This document shows positions 38,491-47,040 of a stretch of 64,000 nucleotides of DNA, piece after piece. The DNA comes from Methylomonas fluvii (GTDB lineage: Bacteria; Pseudomonadota; Gammaproteobacteria; Methylococcales; Methylomonadaceae). The notes under the pieces are model-generated. The model did not search any database, was not told the origin of the DNA, and worked only from the letters and a program-made list of their open reading frames with translations. Within the stretch, counting starts at the first letter, position 1, and every line of letters starts with the position of its first letter. The position numbers and the translations under genes are program-made. The stretch is taken from the NCBI RefSeq assembly GCF_014850975.1, contig NZ_JACXST010000003.1, positions 992,001 through 1,056,000 on the forward strand. The letters are read 5' to 3'.

Positions 38491-38533
38491 GCTGTCGACC
38501 CGACGGTCGATCTCGTCGATCTGGTTTCGTCTA

Positions 38534-38548
38534 GTTCCCAAGCTCCTG
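38534..38548. repeat. REP half-copy (left boundary of the ATPase/TOPRIM cassette)
   Basis: GTTCCCAAGCTCCTG matches one half of the palindrome seen in full at 42515-42538 with one change near the centre. A second copy in the same orientation lies at 40643-40657, after the two-gene cassette, so the cassette is bracketed by REP-like sequence. Confidence 0.55.
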
Positions 38549-38679
38549 CAACGGAAATAGCTTATTATTTAGAATGCAACTGTATAGTCATTGATCTTTT
38601 AGCTTGCAACCAAGACTAAAACTAATTCGCCGAATCAATAATAGTAAATATTTTGACCGGTAAAACTGGAAGGAAAATA

Positions 38680-39954
38680 ATGGCCAAAATCGAAGGTATT
38701 AGGGTAAAAAATTTTCGAGCTTTAAAAGATATTTCTCTTGGAAGGCTATGGAATCAGCAACAATCAGAACCGCTGACACCGATGACTGTAGTTATTGGTA
38801 AAAATGGTGTCGGCAAAAGTACTTTATTCGATGTATTCGGCTTTTTGGCCGACGCGCTTAAATTTGGCGTAGAAGAAGCCTGCGACTTACGGGGCCGGGG
38901 GGGCTTTGAAAAAATACGTTCTCAAGTACAAGCCGGAGCAATCGAATTTGAAATATATTACAAAGAGGATGGCAATGCTCGCCCTATAACCTACGAAATA
39001 GCTATTGATGCCGATAATTCAGGGCGTCCGTTTGTCCAAAAAGAACGCCTTCGCCAACGTCGTAAAAATCAAAGCTGGGGAAGGCCATTTTCATTTTTAA
39101 TTTTGGCAAATGGCAAAGGCGTAGCTTGGAAAGGTGAATCTGAAGGTGTGGATGAAACCAATGCTGACAATGATTTGGATCGATGGCTTGAATCCTTTTA
39201 TAAAGAAGAGAGTAAAGAAACCGAAGTTGTTGAACTTTCTGACAAAAGAAAATTAGGCATAGCTACTTTAGGCTCGCTAAAACAACATCCAAGAATTTCA
39301 CTTTTTCGGCAATTTATAGAGGGTTGGTACCTTAGCTATTTTGAGCCAAATTCAGCTAGAAGCCTTCCTCTAGCCGGGCCGCAAAAACACTTGAACATCA
39401 AAGGTGACAATATCGGCAATGTTGTCCAATTCATGGAGAGAGAGCACAAAGATCGTTTTAAAAAAGTATTAGAACGTATTGCAAAAAAAATTCCAGGTGT
39501 CGATAAAATTGATACTGAAAAAACTGCCGATGGACGATTGCTTTTACGCTTCAATGACAAGGGCTTCCAAGATCCGTTTTATGCCCAACAAATGTCAGAC
39601 GGCACCTTAAAAGTATTCGCATATCTACTTTTGCTGGAAGATCCCGTGCCGCCTCCATTTTTGTGTATTGAAGAACCGGAAAATGGCTTGTATCACAAAT
39701 TATTGGAAACTCTAGCCAAAGAATTTAGGGAACATGCGACAGGCCGCAAAGGTGGATCCCAGGTTTTTATTACTACACATCAACCTTATCTTGTCGATGC
39801 GCTTGAACCTAATGAAGTTTGGATTCTGGAAAAATGCGCCGATGGTTTTTCGACAATTCGGAGAGCCAGCGATGACGAATTAGTAAAAAACATGGTCGAG
39901 GAGGGATTGCCACTTGGCGGACTTTGGTATAGCGATTATCTGGATGCCAGGTGA
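38680..39954 (+). CDS. AAA-family (OLD/RloA-like) ATPase
   Basis: This 424-residue protein starts at the ATG at 38680, which has a GGAAGGA ribosome-binding site. It begins IEGIRVKNFRALKDISL, usual for SMC/RecF-like AAA_21 ATPases. The Walker A is GKNGVGKS (residues 40-47), the Walker B is FLCIEEPENGL (327-337) and the switch histidine is in FITTHQPYLVDAL (His367). It is followed four bases later by a TOPRIM-like gene with its own AGGTG site. The A+T-richness and the flanking REP/RAYT/IS3 suggest transfer. The pair resembles split OLD, PARIS or AbiL-type defence modules. Its exact system is unidentified. Confidence 0.85.
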   Translation: MAKIEGIRVKNFRALKDISLGRLWNQQQSEPLTPMTVVIGKNGVGKSTLFDVFGFLADALKFGVEEACDLRGRGGFEKIRSQVQAGAIEFEIYYKEDGNARPITYEIAIDADNSGRPFVQKERLRQRRKNQSWGRPFSFLILANGKGVAWKGESEGVDETNADNDLDRWLESFYKEESKETEVVELSDKRKLGIATLGSLKQHPRISLFRQFIEGWYLSYFEPNSARSLPLAGPQKHLNIKGDNIGNVVQFMEREHKDRFKKVLERIAKKIPGVDKIDTEKTADGRLLLRFNDKGFQDPFYAQQMSDGTLKVFAYLLLLEDPVPPPFLCIEEPENGLYHKLLETLAKEFREHATGRKGGSQVFITTHQPYLVDALEPNEVWILEKCADGFSTIRRASDDELVKNMVEEGLPLGGLWYSDYLDAR

Positions 39955-39958
39955 TTCC

Positions 39959-40603
39959 ATGCACTTCGAAATACTTGTGGAAGACCAATCTGGAAAAGTG
40001 ACTTTAGATATTCTTATGCCTAAAATTATCGGCGACCAGCATACGTTCAATGTTAAACGTTACAAGGGAGTAGGTCGAATTCCCAAAAACATGAATACTG
40101 CTGTTGATGCGAGTAAACGCCAATTACTAGATAATTTACCCAGGTTATTAGGTGGTTATGGAAAATCATGGCCGCATGGATATGGGGCCGTTATTGTTGT
40201 TTGTGATCTAGATAATAAATGCCTGAAGACCTTTCGAGAAGAACTTATGAGGGTGCTGAGTTCATGTAATCCTCGCCCAGAAACCCGTTTTTGTATCGCA
40301 ATTGAAGAAGGTGAAGCCTGGTTTCTTGGCGATATTCCGGCCATAAAACAAGCCTATCCAAAAGCCAAAGAGGCCTTACTGAATGCTTATGTCAGCGACT
40401 CAATTTGCGGCACTTGGGAACGTCTTGCTGATGCAGTCTATAGAGGCGGCTCGCAACAACTTTCCAGTTTAGGGTGGCAAGTGGTAGGCACTGAAAAATC
40501 GGCGTGGGCTGAAAATATTTCACCTCACATGGACTTGAATAATAACTTGTCGCCCAGTTTCAATTATTTTCTGAAAAAGCTACAAGATTTGGCAAACTCT
40601 TAA
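39959..40603 (+). CDS. TOPRIM-like (DUF4276-type) partner of the AAA ATPase
   Basis: This 214-residue protein is read from the ATG at 39959, 4 bp after the ATPase stop. The acidic residues fall in TOPRIM order: FEILVEDQSGK (Glu4, Glu8, Asp9), VIVVCDLDNK (Asp83, Asp85) and CIAIEEGEAWFLGD (Glu116-Glu119), the last resembling the EAW(L/F)LGD motif of DUF4276 proteins. In OLD nucleases an ATPase and TOPRIM are fused, and here they are split. A metal-dependent nuclease or translation-arrest effector controlled by the ATPase is plausible. The family assignment is by motif only. Confidence 0.65.
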   Translation: MHFEILVEDQSGKVTLDILMPKIIGDQHTFNVKRYKGVGRIPKNMNTAVDASKRQLLDNLPRLLGGYGKSWPHGYGAVIVVCDLDNKCLKTFREELMRVLSSCNPRPETRFCIAIEEGEAWFLGDIPAIKQAYPKAKEALLNAYVSDSICGTWERLADAVYRGGSQQLSSLGWQVVGTEKSAWAENISPHMDLNNNLSPSFNYFLKKLQDLANS

Positions 40604-40642
40604 AGTAGCTTTAATTGGGAGGGGTAGCACCATTTGCGACCT

Positions 40643-40657
40643 CCCAAGCTCCAGCTT
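40643..40657. repeat. REP-like copy upstream of the RAYT remnant
   Basis: CCCAAGCTCCAGCTT is the reverse complement of part of the palindrome at 42515-42538 and contains the dyad AAGCT-CC-AGCTT (40646-40657). It stands just before the reading frame of the REP-associated transposase. Copies on both sides of the RAYT are the usual arrangement of REP/RAYT units. Confidence 0.6.
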
Positions 40658-41165
40658 CAGTTCCGCCCGACCCGTAGCCGTTAGCGAGTCCTGCAATACC
40701 CCACCTGACCGCAACGATCAATCAGTGGCTGCCGCTGTTTACGCGCCCTGCGACGGTGAATATCGTGCTGGATTCCTGGCGGTTTTTACAGCGCGACAGC
40801 GGGTTTCAACTATACGGTTATGTGATCCTGGAAAACCACTTGCATCTGATCGCCGCTTCGCCGGATTTGAGCCGGGATGTGCAGCGGTTTAAGGCTTATA
40901 CCGCCAAGCAAATCATCGGTCATTTGCAGCAAAGCGGTTCGACGCGGGTGCTGGAAATATTGGCGTTGTTGAAGCGGCCGCATAAGACTGAGAGTGACTA
41001 CCAGGTTTGAGAGGAAGGTAGCCATCCGCTGCTGATCGAATCCGAAGCGGTGATGCGGCAGAAGCTGGATTATATTCACCTTAATCCGGTCAAGCGTGGT
41101 TTGAAATGGTCTAATAACCCCGGACACTTCTAAAGGCAGAATTTATACTGCTAGCAGAGGTGACC

Positions 41166-41477
41166 ATGAGTAACGAGAAAAAACACAATCGACCCAAATA
41201 CAGCCTGGAATTCAAACAAGATGCCAGACTGGTTCTTGAAAAAGGCTACAGTCAACAGCAAGCGGCCGATCATCTGGGCATATCGCAAAGCGCCCTGGGA
41301 CGCTGGGTACGAGCGGAACGCAAACCCGCGGCCAACGCATCGGCGGTAAAAAAGTCTTGCCTGAATCTGTCGGAGCACGACGAATTGATCCGGTTACGCA
41401 AGGAAAATGAACAGTTGCGAATGGAGCGCGAAATCTTAAAAAAGGCCGCCGTCTTCTTTGCGAAAGAAACCGAATAA
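41166..41477 (+). CDS. IS3-family transposase OrfA
   Basis: This 103-residue DNA-binding subunit has a helix-turn-helix region (QDARLVLEKGYSQQQAADHLGISQSALGRWVRAERK), a leucine-zipper-like stretch (DELIRLRKENEQLRMEREILKKAAVFFAKE) and the usual size. The ATG at 41166 follows AGAGG. Its end overlaps the orfB frame, which lies in the -1 phase, so the fused OrfAB is expected from programmed slippage near 41450-41477. Confidence 0.88.
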   Translation: MSNEKKHNRPKYSLEFKQDARLVLEKGYSQQQAADHLGISQSALGRWVRAERKPAANASAVKKSCLNLSEHDELIRLRKENEQLRMEREILKKAAVFFAKETE

Positions 41478-41515
41478 AGTACGCGTTTATTCGAGAGCAA
41501 CAGAAGACGTATCCA

Positions 41516-42360
41516 GTGATCGTGCTGTGTCGAGTGATGCAGGTGAGCACCAGTGCTTATTATGCGTGGTGTAACAATCCACTAAACGACGATAAAAAAC
41601 ATCAAGATCAACAAATTGCCGAAAACGTGAAGCAGATTTTTACCGATAACAAGCAGTGCTTTGGTTCGCGTCGTTTAGCGGATCGGTTGCAGAAACAAGG
41701 TTTTGCCGTTGGCCGCTTTAAAACGCGGCGGATCATGCGAGATTTAAAGTTGAAGGTTCGCTATCCCAAACGATTTAAAGTGACCACGGATAGCAACCAC
41801 AGCGAGGCCATATCCCCCAATCGGTTGGATCGCCAATTCAAGGTCGCTCAGCCCAATCAAGTGTGGACCACGGATATTACCTATGTCTGGACGTTACAGG
41901 GCTGGCTGTATGTCGCGGTCGTGATCGATCTATTTTCCCGCCGAGTGGTGGGCTGGGCCATTGATAACCATATGCGGACCTCGCTCTGTGTCCAGGCGTT
42001 GCAAATGGCCTTCTACCCACAGGGCACAAGTGGCGCCGTAAACCGCCGCCTGGTTTGCTGCATCACTCGGATCGTGGCAGCCAGTATGCCAGTCGGGAAT
42101 ATCGGCAACATCTGGCGGTGATGAAGATGGAGCAGAGCATGAGCCGGAAAGGCAATTGTTGGGATAATTCACCGACGGAACGCTTTTTTCGTAGCTTGAA
42201 GCATGAACAGCTCAACTACGAAAAATTCAAAACCCAAGAGGCGGCAAAACTGAGCGTGATCGATTATTTGGCTTTTTACAATGGCCGTCGATCGCACTCA
42301 ACATTGGGCTATCAATCCCCGATCGAATTCGAGCGGGAATTTACGACAAACGCTGCCTAA
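41516..42360 (+). pseudogene. IS3-family transposase OrfB, frameshifted
   Basis: The catalytic DDE integrase domain is split into two frames. The first part has HRAYYAW-like STSAYYAW, GSRRLADRLQKQG, PNQVWTTDITYVWTLQGWLYVAVVIDLFSRRVVGW (first Asp) up to about 42014. The second has LLHHSDRGSQYASREYRQHL (second Asp), GNCWDNSPTERFFRSLKHE (Glu) and YNGRRSHSTLGY to 42360. A 17-bp insertion at about 42015-42031 explains the frame change: deleting it restores MAFWRRKPPPGLLHHSD. This copy is therefore probably immobile on its own. Confidence 0.87.
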
Positions 42361-42489
42361 ACAGGTGTCCGGTTTTTGTTGACCATTACAGTTATGTGGA
42401 TTTGCCTGAGCATTGGCGCTATTCCAGCGCACGGAATTACGCCGGAATGGAGGGCTTGATCGAGGTGGTTAAAGACTGGTGAGGACTTG

Positions 42490-42538
42490 GGAAGCTGGAG
42501 CTTCCGAGGGCTGGGTTCCCAAGCTGGAGCTTGGGAAC
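42490..42538. repeat. paired REP palindromes downstream of the RAYT
   Basis: Two dyads share the core AGCTGGAGCT: GGAAGCT/AGCTTCC (42490-42505) and a perfect 11-bp dyad GTTCCCAAGCT/AGCTTGGGAAC (42515-42538). A matching copy lies before the RAYT at 40643-40657 in the opposite sense. Paired palindromes of this kind next to a RAYT are BIME/REP elements mobilised by the RAYT. Confidence 0.8.
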
Positions 42539-42693
42539 CAGAGCCTAATGGGACGAACCGCCTGTACCCGACACGCGACGCTGAGTAACAATTGCTTCCC
42601 CCGCGCCATTGCCTCGATACAAAACCTACCACTTGTTTTCCATTAAGTTTATTCCTAAGCTAGCCGGCTATTTATCTCCATAGAAGACAGCCA

Positions 42694-44247
42694 ATGCGCG
42701 GCATACACACGGAATCGAAAAAAGAAGTTTATGACGTCGTCGTCATTGGCGCGGGGATTGGTGGCCTTAGTACCGGCGCATTGCTGACGAAAACCGGTAA
42801 GTCGGTGTTGCTGGTGGAAAGGCACGACAGGCCGGGCGGTTATGCCCATGGCTTCAAGCGCCGCCACTTTCATTTCGATGCCGGCGTGCATCTGGTCAGC
42901 GGTTGCAGCCCGGAAGGTTACGGCAACGGCAGCACTATGAATAAGATTTGCCGGGCGGTAGGCATCGATCCGCAGAGCTTGTTCATCCCCGTCCCCTCTT
43001 ACGCCCGCGCGGTTTTTCCGGATTTCGAAATCCCCTTGCGGGCCGGCGAAGCAGCGTTCGTAGCAGGCTTAACCGAAAATTTTCCGGCAGAAAAAGAAGG
43101 TTTGTTGGCACTAATCCGCCTGTGCAAAGTCCTGGCGGAAGAAGCCATGCTGGCCGAGGAAGTGTTATCCCAAAGTAAGGCAACGCGGGTTTCCCCCATG
43201 CAAATGCTCGGCAATTTGTTCCGCTACCGCCGCACCACCTTGGCCGAGGCATTGGACGAGTTTTTAGTGGATGCCCGCCTGAAAAGCGCTTGCGCGATGC
43301 TCTGGCCTTACTTGGGTTTACCGCCCTCGCAACTGTCTTTCCTGTATTGGGCTTCGATGATGGCCGGATACACCTACGAAGGCGGCTATTACTGCCGGGG
43401 CAGTTTCCAGAATTACGCCAATCAACTGGCGGCCGCTATCGAAAACCAAGGTGGCGAAGTCTTGCTGAATGCCAGCGTGCGGCGGATTTGCGTCGAAGCC
43501 GGTAAGGCCTGCGGCATTGTTTTGGAAAACGGCCAGGTAATCCGGGCCGAAACGGTGGTGTCCAATATCGACATCCAGCAAACTGCCGAATTGCTAATTG
43601 GCCAGGAACATTTGCCGAGCGGCTATTGCGAAGGCTTGGCAAAGCTGTCGGCGTCCTTGTCGATTTTCGCCTGCTATATCGCCACCGACCTGCCCCTCTC
43701 CGAGCAAGACCACGCCCATGAAGGGTTTTTCTTTGAATCGTTCGACCACGAAGCCAGTTATGTCTGCAGCCAATCCGGCCAGAGCAATTGGTTTTCGGCC
43801 ACCCTACCCTCCTTTGCCGATTCATCTTTGGCACCACCCGGACAAAGCATCATGATGCTGACCACCTTGTGTCCGTTTGACGTCGGTGAATCCTGGCGCA
43901 TGGCCAAAAGCGGCTTTCAGCAACGTTTGCTGGAAAAAGCCGAACGGCATTTTCCCGGCCTGAACGACCATTTGTTGGTCGTGGAGTCCGGCTCACCGCG
44001 CACCCTGGAACGCTATACCCTGAATCGCCACGGCTCCGCCTATGGTTTTGCGCCTACCCCGGATCAGATTGGCCCGAATCGGCCCAGCGTGGTCGGCGCC
44101 CTGCCCGGCTTGTTTCACACCGGCCATTGGACTCGGCCTGGCGGCGGTGTGGCCGGTGTCAGCGTTTCGGCTTTACTCGCCGCGCAAGCGGTACTGGGCA
44201 TCGCGAAGCAAGAAGATTTTTGGAAGACTTTAGGGCTGGCCGACTAA
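42694..44247 (+). CDS. CrtI/CrtISO-like FAD-dependent oxidoreductase
   Basis: This 517-residue flavoprotein has the dinucleotide motif DVVVIGAGIGGLSTGALLTKTGKSVLLVERHDRPGGYAHGF near residue 14, a C-terminal HTGHWTRPGGGVAGVSVSALLAAQAVLG, and the length of carotenoid desaturase/isomerase proteins. It has FHFDAGVHLVSG near residue 63, as in CrtISO-type isomerases and retinol-saturase-like proteins. It could saturate, desaturate or isomerise a polyene. No other carotenoid gene is in the window, so substrate is open. Confidence 0.78.
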   Translation: MRGIHTESKKEVYDVVVIGAGIGGLSTGALLTKTGKSVLLVERHDRPGGYAHGFKRRHFHFDAGVHLVSGCSPEGYGNGSTMNKICRAVGIDPQSLFIPVPSYARAVFPDFEIPLRAGEAAFVAGLTENFPAEKEGLLALIRLCKVLAEEAMLAEEVLSQSKATRVSPMQMLGNLFRYRRTTLAEALDEFLVDARLKSACAMLWPYLGLPPSQLSFLYWASMMAGYTYEGGYYCRGSFQNYANQLAAAIENQGGEVLLNASVRRICVEAGKACGIVLENGQVIRAETVVSNIDIQQTAELLIGQEHLPSGYCEGLAKLSASLSIFACYIATDLPLSEQDHAHEGFFFESFDHEASYVCSQSGQSNWFSATLPSFADSSLAPPGQSIMMLTTLCPFDVGESWRMAKSGFQQRLLEKAERHFPGLNDHLLVVESGSPRTLERYTLNRHGSAYGFAPTPDQIGPNRPSVVGALPGLFHTGHWTRPGGGVAGVSVSALLAAQAVLGIAKQEDFWKTLGLAD

Positions 44248-44262
44248 GGACGTCTGACCTAA

Positions 44263-45462
44263 TTATTCTACGCGCGAGACAAGCGCCTGCATCCGCGCCA
44301 ACTTTGGCGATACCACCGGAACAGTCAGCATGGTACTGAGGACGGCCATCAATAACAGCGCGGTAAAAGTTTCACTGCTAATGATTTGCTTATCCAGCAA
44401 CACATTGGCAAAGATAATCATGATCAAAGCTTTGGTTTGCAGCAGCCAGCCAATCAACGAAGCCTCGCCGCGTTGCCATTTCAAGATTTTTCCGGCCAGA
44501 TGCATACCCAGCAATTTGCCGAACACCGACACCAACAGCAATAGGCCGGCAACGACAAACACCGCCGCGCCGCCCATGGCCCAATTGGTTTTCAAGCCGG
44601 TGCTCAGGAAAAACACTGGCATCAGCGTCAGCAACAGATGATGGCGCAACAGATCCATCTGGGTTTGATTGAACCAGTGACCATCCAGTATAGCGCCGGC
44701 CAAAAATGCCCCCACCATAAAATGCAAGCCGGCCCAGTCCGCGGTAAAGCCCGTCGCCGCCAGAGCGATGATGCCGACATACCAGCGGTCACGCTCCGGC
44801 AGCCAGGCCATCAGTTTGCGAATACCGTAAGCGCTGATCGCAAACCCCAACAGAAAAGCGCCCTGCCGGCCTACCCGCTCCCAATCCAACAGAATCAAAG
44901 CCAGCACTGCCCAAATTGCAATATCGTCCATGCTGGCGTAACGTAAGATGCGCTGGCCAATAGGCTGCCGGAGCACTGCCAATTTTTCCATCAGCAAAAT
45001 CAAGATCGGCAGCGCCGTTACCGCGCAAGACATGCCCATCCCCAGGACGAATTGCCAAGGCATGGCCTTGGCACCCATCCAGCCCGGAAATAGCAGCATC
45101 CCCAAAGCCGCAACACACCCCAAACCCAAGGGCACACCCAAGGCCAAGCCCGCCGTGATACTGGTTTCCAGCCTGTGTTGCCAGGCTTGACGCAAATCCA
45201 ACTCAATGCCGGCCACCCAGACAAACAGCATCACCGACCACCAGGCGATACCGTTCAGTGCCTGTATGACCTGCGTGTTGAAAACAAAAGCATAATAATC
45301 GGGAAATACGCTGCCCAAGATGCCCGGCCCCAACAAAATCCCGGTGATGATTTGCACCACCACCAAGGGCGCGAAATAATCGGTCCGGCCGATTCGCCAA
45401 ATCAGATAGGGCAAGCTGTAGATGATGGTCAGGGCGATCAGAAATATTTCAGTCGTGTTCAT
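44263..45462 (-). CDS. CPA2-family cation:proton antiporter
   Basis: This 399-residue membrane protein has about twelve hydrophobic segments. ATG at 45462 is taken as start, and an upstream ATG at 45489 is possible. The ion-site region MSCAVTALPILILLMEKL and the ADWAGLHFMVGAFLAGAIL segment are Na+/H+ exchanger domain features. There is no cytoplasmic TrkA/KTN domain, so gating must differ from KefB/C. It is convergent with the CrtI-like gene. Confidence 0.82.
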   Translation of the reverse strand: MNTTEIFLIALTIIYSLPYLIWRIGRTDYFAPLVVVQIITGILLGPGILGSVFPDYYAFVFNTQVIQALNGIAWWSVMLFVWVAGIELDLRQAWQHRLETSITAGLALGVPLGLGCVAALGMLLFPGWMGAKAMPWQFVLGMGMSCAVTALPILILLMEKLAVLRQPIGQRILRYASMDDIAIWAVLALILLDWERVGRQGAFLLGFAISAYGIRKLMAWLPERDRWYVGIIALAATGFTADWAGLHFMVGAFLAGAILDGHWFNQTQMDLLRHHLLLTLMPVFFLSTGLKTNWAMGGAAVFVVAGLLLLVSVFGKLLGMHLAGKILKWQRGEASLIGWLLQTKALIMIIFANVLLDKQIISSETFTALLLMAVLSTMLTVPVVSPKLARMQALVSRVE

Positions 45463-45586
45463 ATGCCAATCGTTTGGAGTCAGTCGCATAAGGCGGGTAT
45501 TATGGCAAATTTACCGCCGATGAACCGATGCGCGTCATTGCGTAGTTCATTGGCTTGAACAAGATTAAATCCACCATCAAAACAGC

Positions 45587-46867
45587 ATGTCACAATCTGA
45601 ACGTTTCGATGCCGCCGTCATCGGCGGCGGTCCGGCCGGCACCAGCGCGGCGATCATCTTGGCCAAAGCCGGCAAACGCGTGGTGTTGTTCGAGCGCTCG
45701 CGCTTTCCACGCTTTCAAATTGGCGAATCCTTGTTGCCGGCTTGCTGGGAACTTTGGCGGCGGCTGGGCGTGACGGAAAAAATCGAAGCCGAAGGTTTTA
45801 CCGTCAAGCAAGGCGCAAACTTCGGCATGTTCAATCAAAAACCCGATGTGTTGCTGCTGACAGCGGAATATCCGGGGTATTTTGAACGGCCGTATACCTA
45901 TCACGTGGAGCGCGCGCGCTTTGATGAAATTCTGCTGGAGCATGCGGCGGAATGCGGGGTTGAGGTGCGGCGGGAGTGGTCGGTGGCGGACGTATTATTC
46001 GATGGCCAACAAGCGATTGGCGTGAGCGCCGGCCCGAATGACTCTGACCCCACACCTATTCATTCATCAGTGGTCATTGACGCCTCAGGCCGCGAGTCGT
46101 TAATCGCCCGCAAGCTAAACTGGCGGCGGCCTTTGCCCGAATTGAACAAAATCGCCCATTTCGCCCACTTCAAAGGCGGCTTTCGCCGCGACCCGCACGA
46201 CTTTATCAATTTCGGCGAAGTGATGGACGGCTCGGTAACCACCGACATCCACACCATTGATGGCGGCTGGGTTTGGTACATTCCATTACGAGACAATATC
46301 ACCAGCGTCGGCGCGGTGTTGGATACCCGCTTTGCGAAAAGCCTGGGCGATTCGCCGCAACAACGCTTCGAGGCTGCCATCCAAAGCTGCGAGTGCGTGA
46401 ACGAGTGGCTAACAGGCGCGGAGCAAGCCATGGACATCAAAACCATTTCATCTATTGGCTATATGAACGAACGTTTTCACGGCGACGGCTTTATGCTGGT
46501 GGGCGATGCCTCGATGTTCGTCGATCCGGTATTTTCCGCCGGGGTGACGCTGGCGATGCGCAGCGGGGTTTACGCTGCCGACGCCGTGCTGGAGGGCTTT
46601 GCCAACGGCGACGATTTCAGTGCGGAGCGCTTCAGTCATTACGAAGCCCGCATCCGCGAACCGATGGGGCGGATTTTTCAAATGATTTATAACTGGTACC
46701 GAATCCTGGAACAAAAAGACGCCAACAACATCATCCTGCGTTCCCGGCAAAGCCCCATGCTGCGCGAGCGCTTTATTGTCCTGCTTTCCGGTGGTTACGA
46801 CATGGTCAGTATGAAACAAATCCTGGAGGCCGGCCAGGAACCGAGTTCTACGTATTTGATTTCTTGA
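45587..46867 (+). CDS. flavin-dependent halogenase-like protein
   Basis: This 426-residue protein has the FAD motif AVIGGGPAGTSAAIILAKAGKRVVLFER, the Gly-Glu-Ser loop QIGESLLPACWELW, Lys74 in GFTVKQGANF at the position of the halogenase active-site lysine, W228-V-W230-Y-I-P233 (the WxWxIP motif of flavin-dependent halogenases), and GDASMFVDPVFSAGVTLAMRSG. Known members chlorinate phenols or pyrroles. Geranylgeranyl-reductase-like oxidoreductases share part of this pattern and remain an alternative. No biosynthetic gene cluster accompanies it, so the substrate is open. Confidence 0.75.
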   Translation: MSQSERFDAAVIGGGPAGTSAAIILAKAGKRVVLFERSRFPRFQIGESLLPACWELWRRLGVTEKIEAEGFTVKQGANFGMFNQKPDVLLLTAEYPGYFERPYTYHVERARFDEILLEHAAECGVEVRREWSVADVLFDGQQAIGVSAGPNDSDPTPIHSSVVIDASGRESLIARKLNWRRPLPELNKIAHFAHFKGGFRRDPHDFINFGEVMDGSVTTDIHTIDGGWVWYIPLRDNITSVGAVLDTRFAKSLGDSPQQRFEAAIQSCECVNEWLTGAEQAMDIKTISSIGYMNERFHGDGFMLVGDASMFVDPVFSAGVTLAMRSGVYAADAVLEGFANGDDFSAERFSHYEARIREPMGRIFQMIYNWYRILEQKDANNIILRSRQSPMLRERFIVLLSGGYDMVSMKQILEAGQEPSSTYLIS

Positions 46868-47040
46868 ACTTGATTGGAGTCTAAGTCAGCCAATTATTAG
46901 ACGCCCAAATATCCAAAGCTTACTACGATCCAGCTGGCTAGCCACGCGACGTTAAGGCGAGCTTAATATTGCCGGCTAAAATGACTTCGCCAGCGGTTTA
47001 AAAACGTTGGCAACCTAATAACGACATTACCGAGGCACAC

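Larger units (their letters stand above)
41102..42390 (+). mobile_element. IS3-family insertion sequence, 1289 bp, 3-bp target duplication
   Basis: Terminal inverted repeats of about 26 bp are visible: left TGAAATGGTCTAATAACC... from 41102 and right ending ...GACCATTACA at 42390, whose complement starts TGTAATGGTCAACAAAAACC. Both continue to CCGGACAC. The 3-bp duplication GTT flanks the element (41099-41101 and 42391-42393). Removing the element and one GTT rejoins the RAYT frame without a gap. It carries orfA and a frameshifted orfB. Confidence 0.93.
40681..42482 (+). pseudogene. REP-associated tyrosine transposase (RAYT), broken by nonsense codon and IS3
   Basis: The frame reads PHLTATINQWLPLFTRPATVNIVLDSWRFLQ, then GYVILENHLHLIA with the HLHLI variant of the HUH motif, and RDVQRFKAYTAKQII with the catalytic Tyr region. 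At 41008-41010 a TGA stands where homologues have Trp (YQV-stop-EEGSHPLLIESEAVMRQKLDYIHLNPVKRG). The frame is then cut by the IS3 at 41102-42390 and resumes exactly as YVDLPEHWRYSSARNYAGMEG to the stop at 42480-42482. The N terminus is also missing: a TAG at 40675 precedes the homology. Three separate lesions mean it is dead. Confidence 0.88.
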
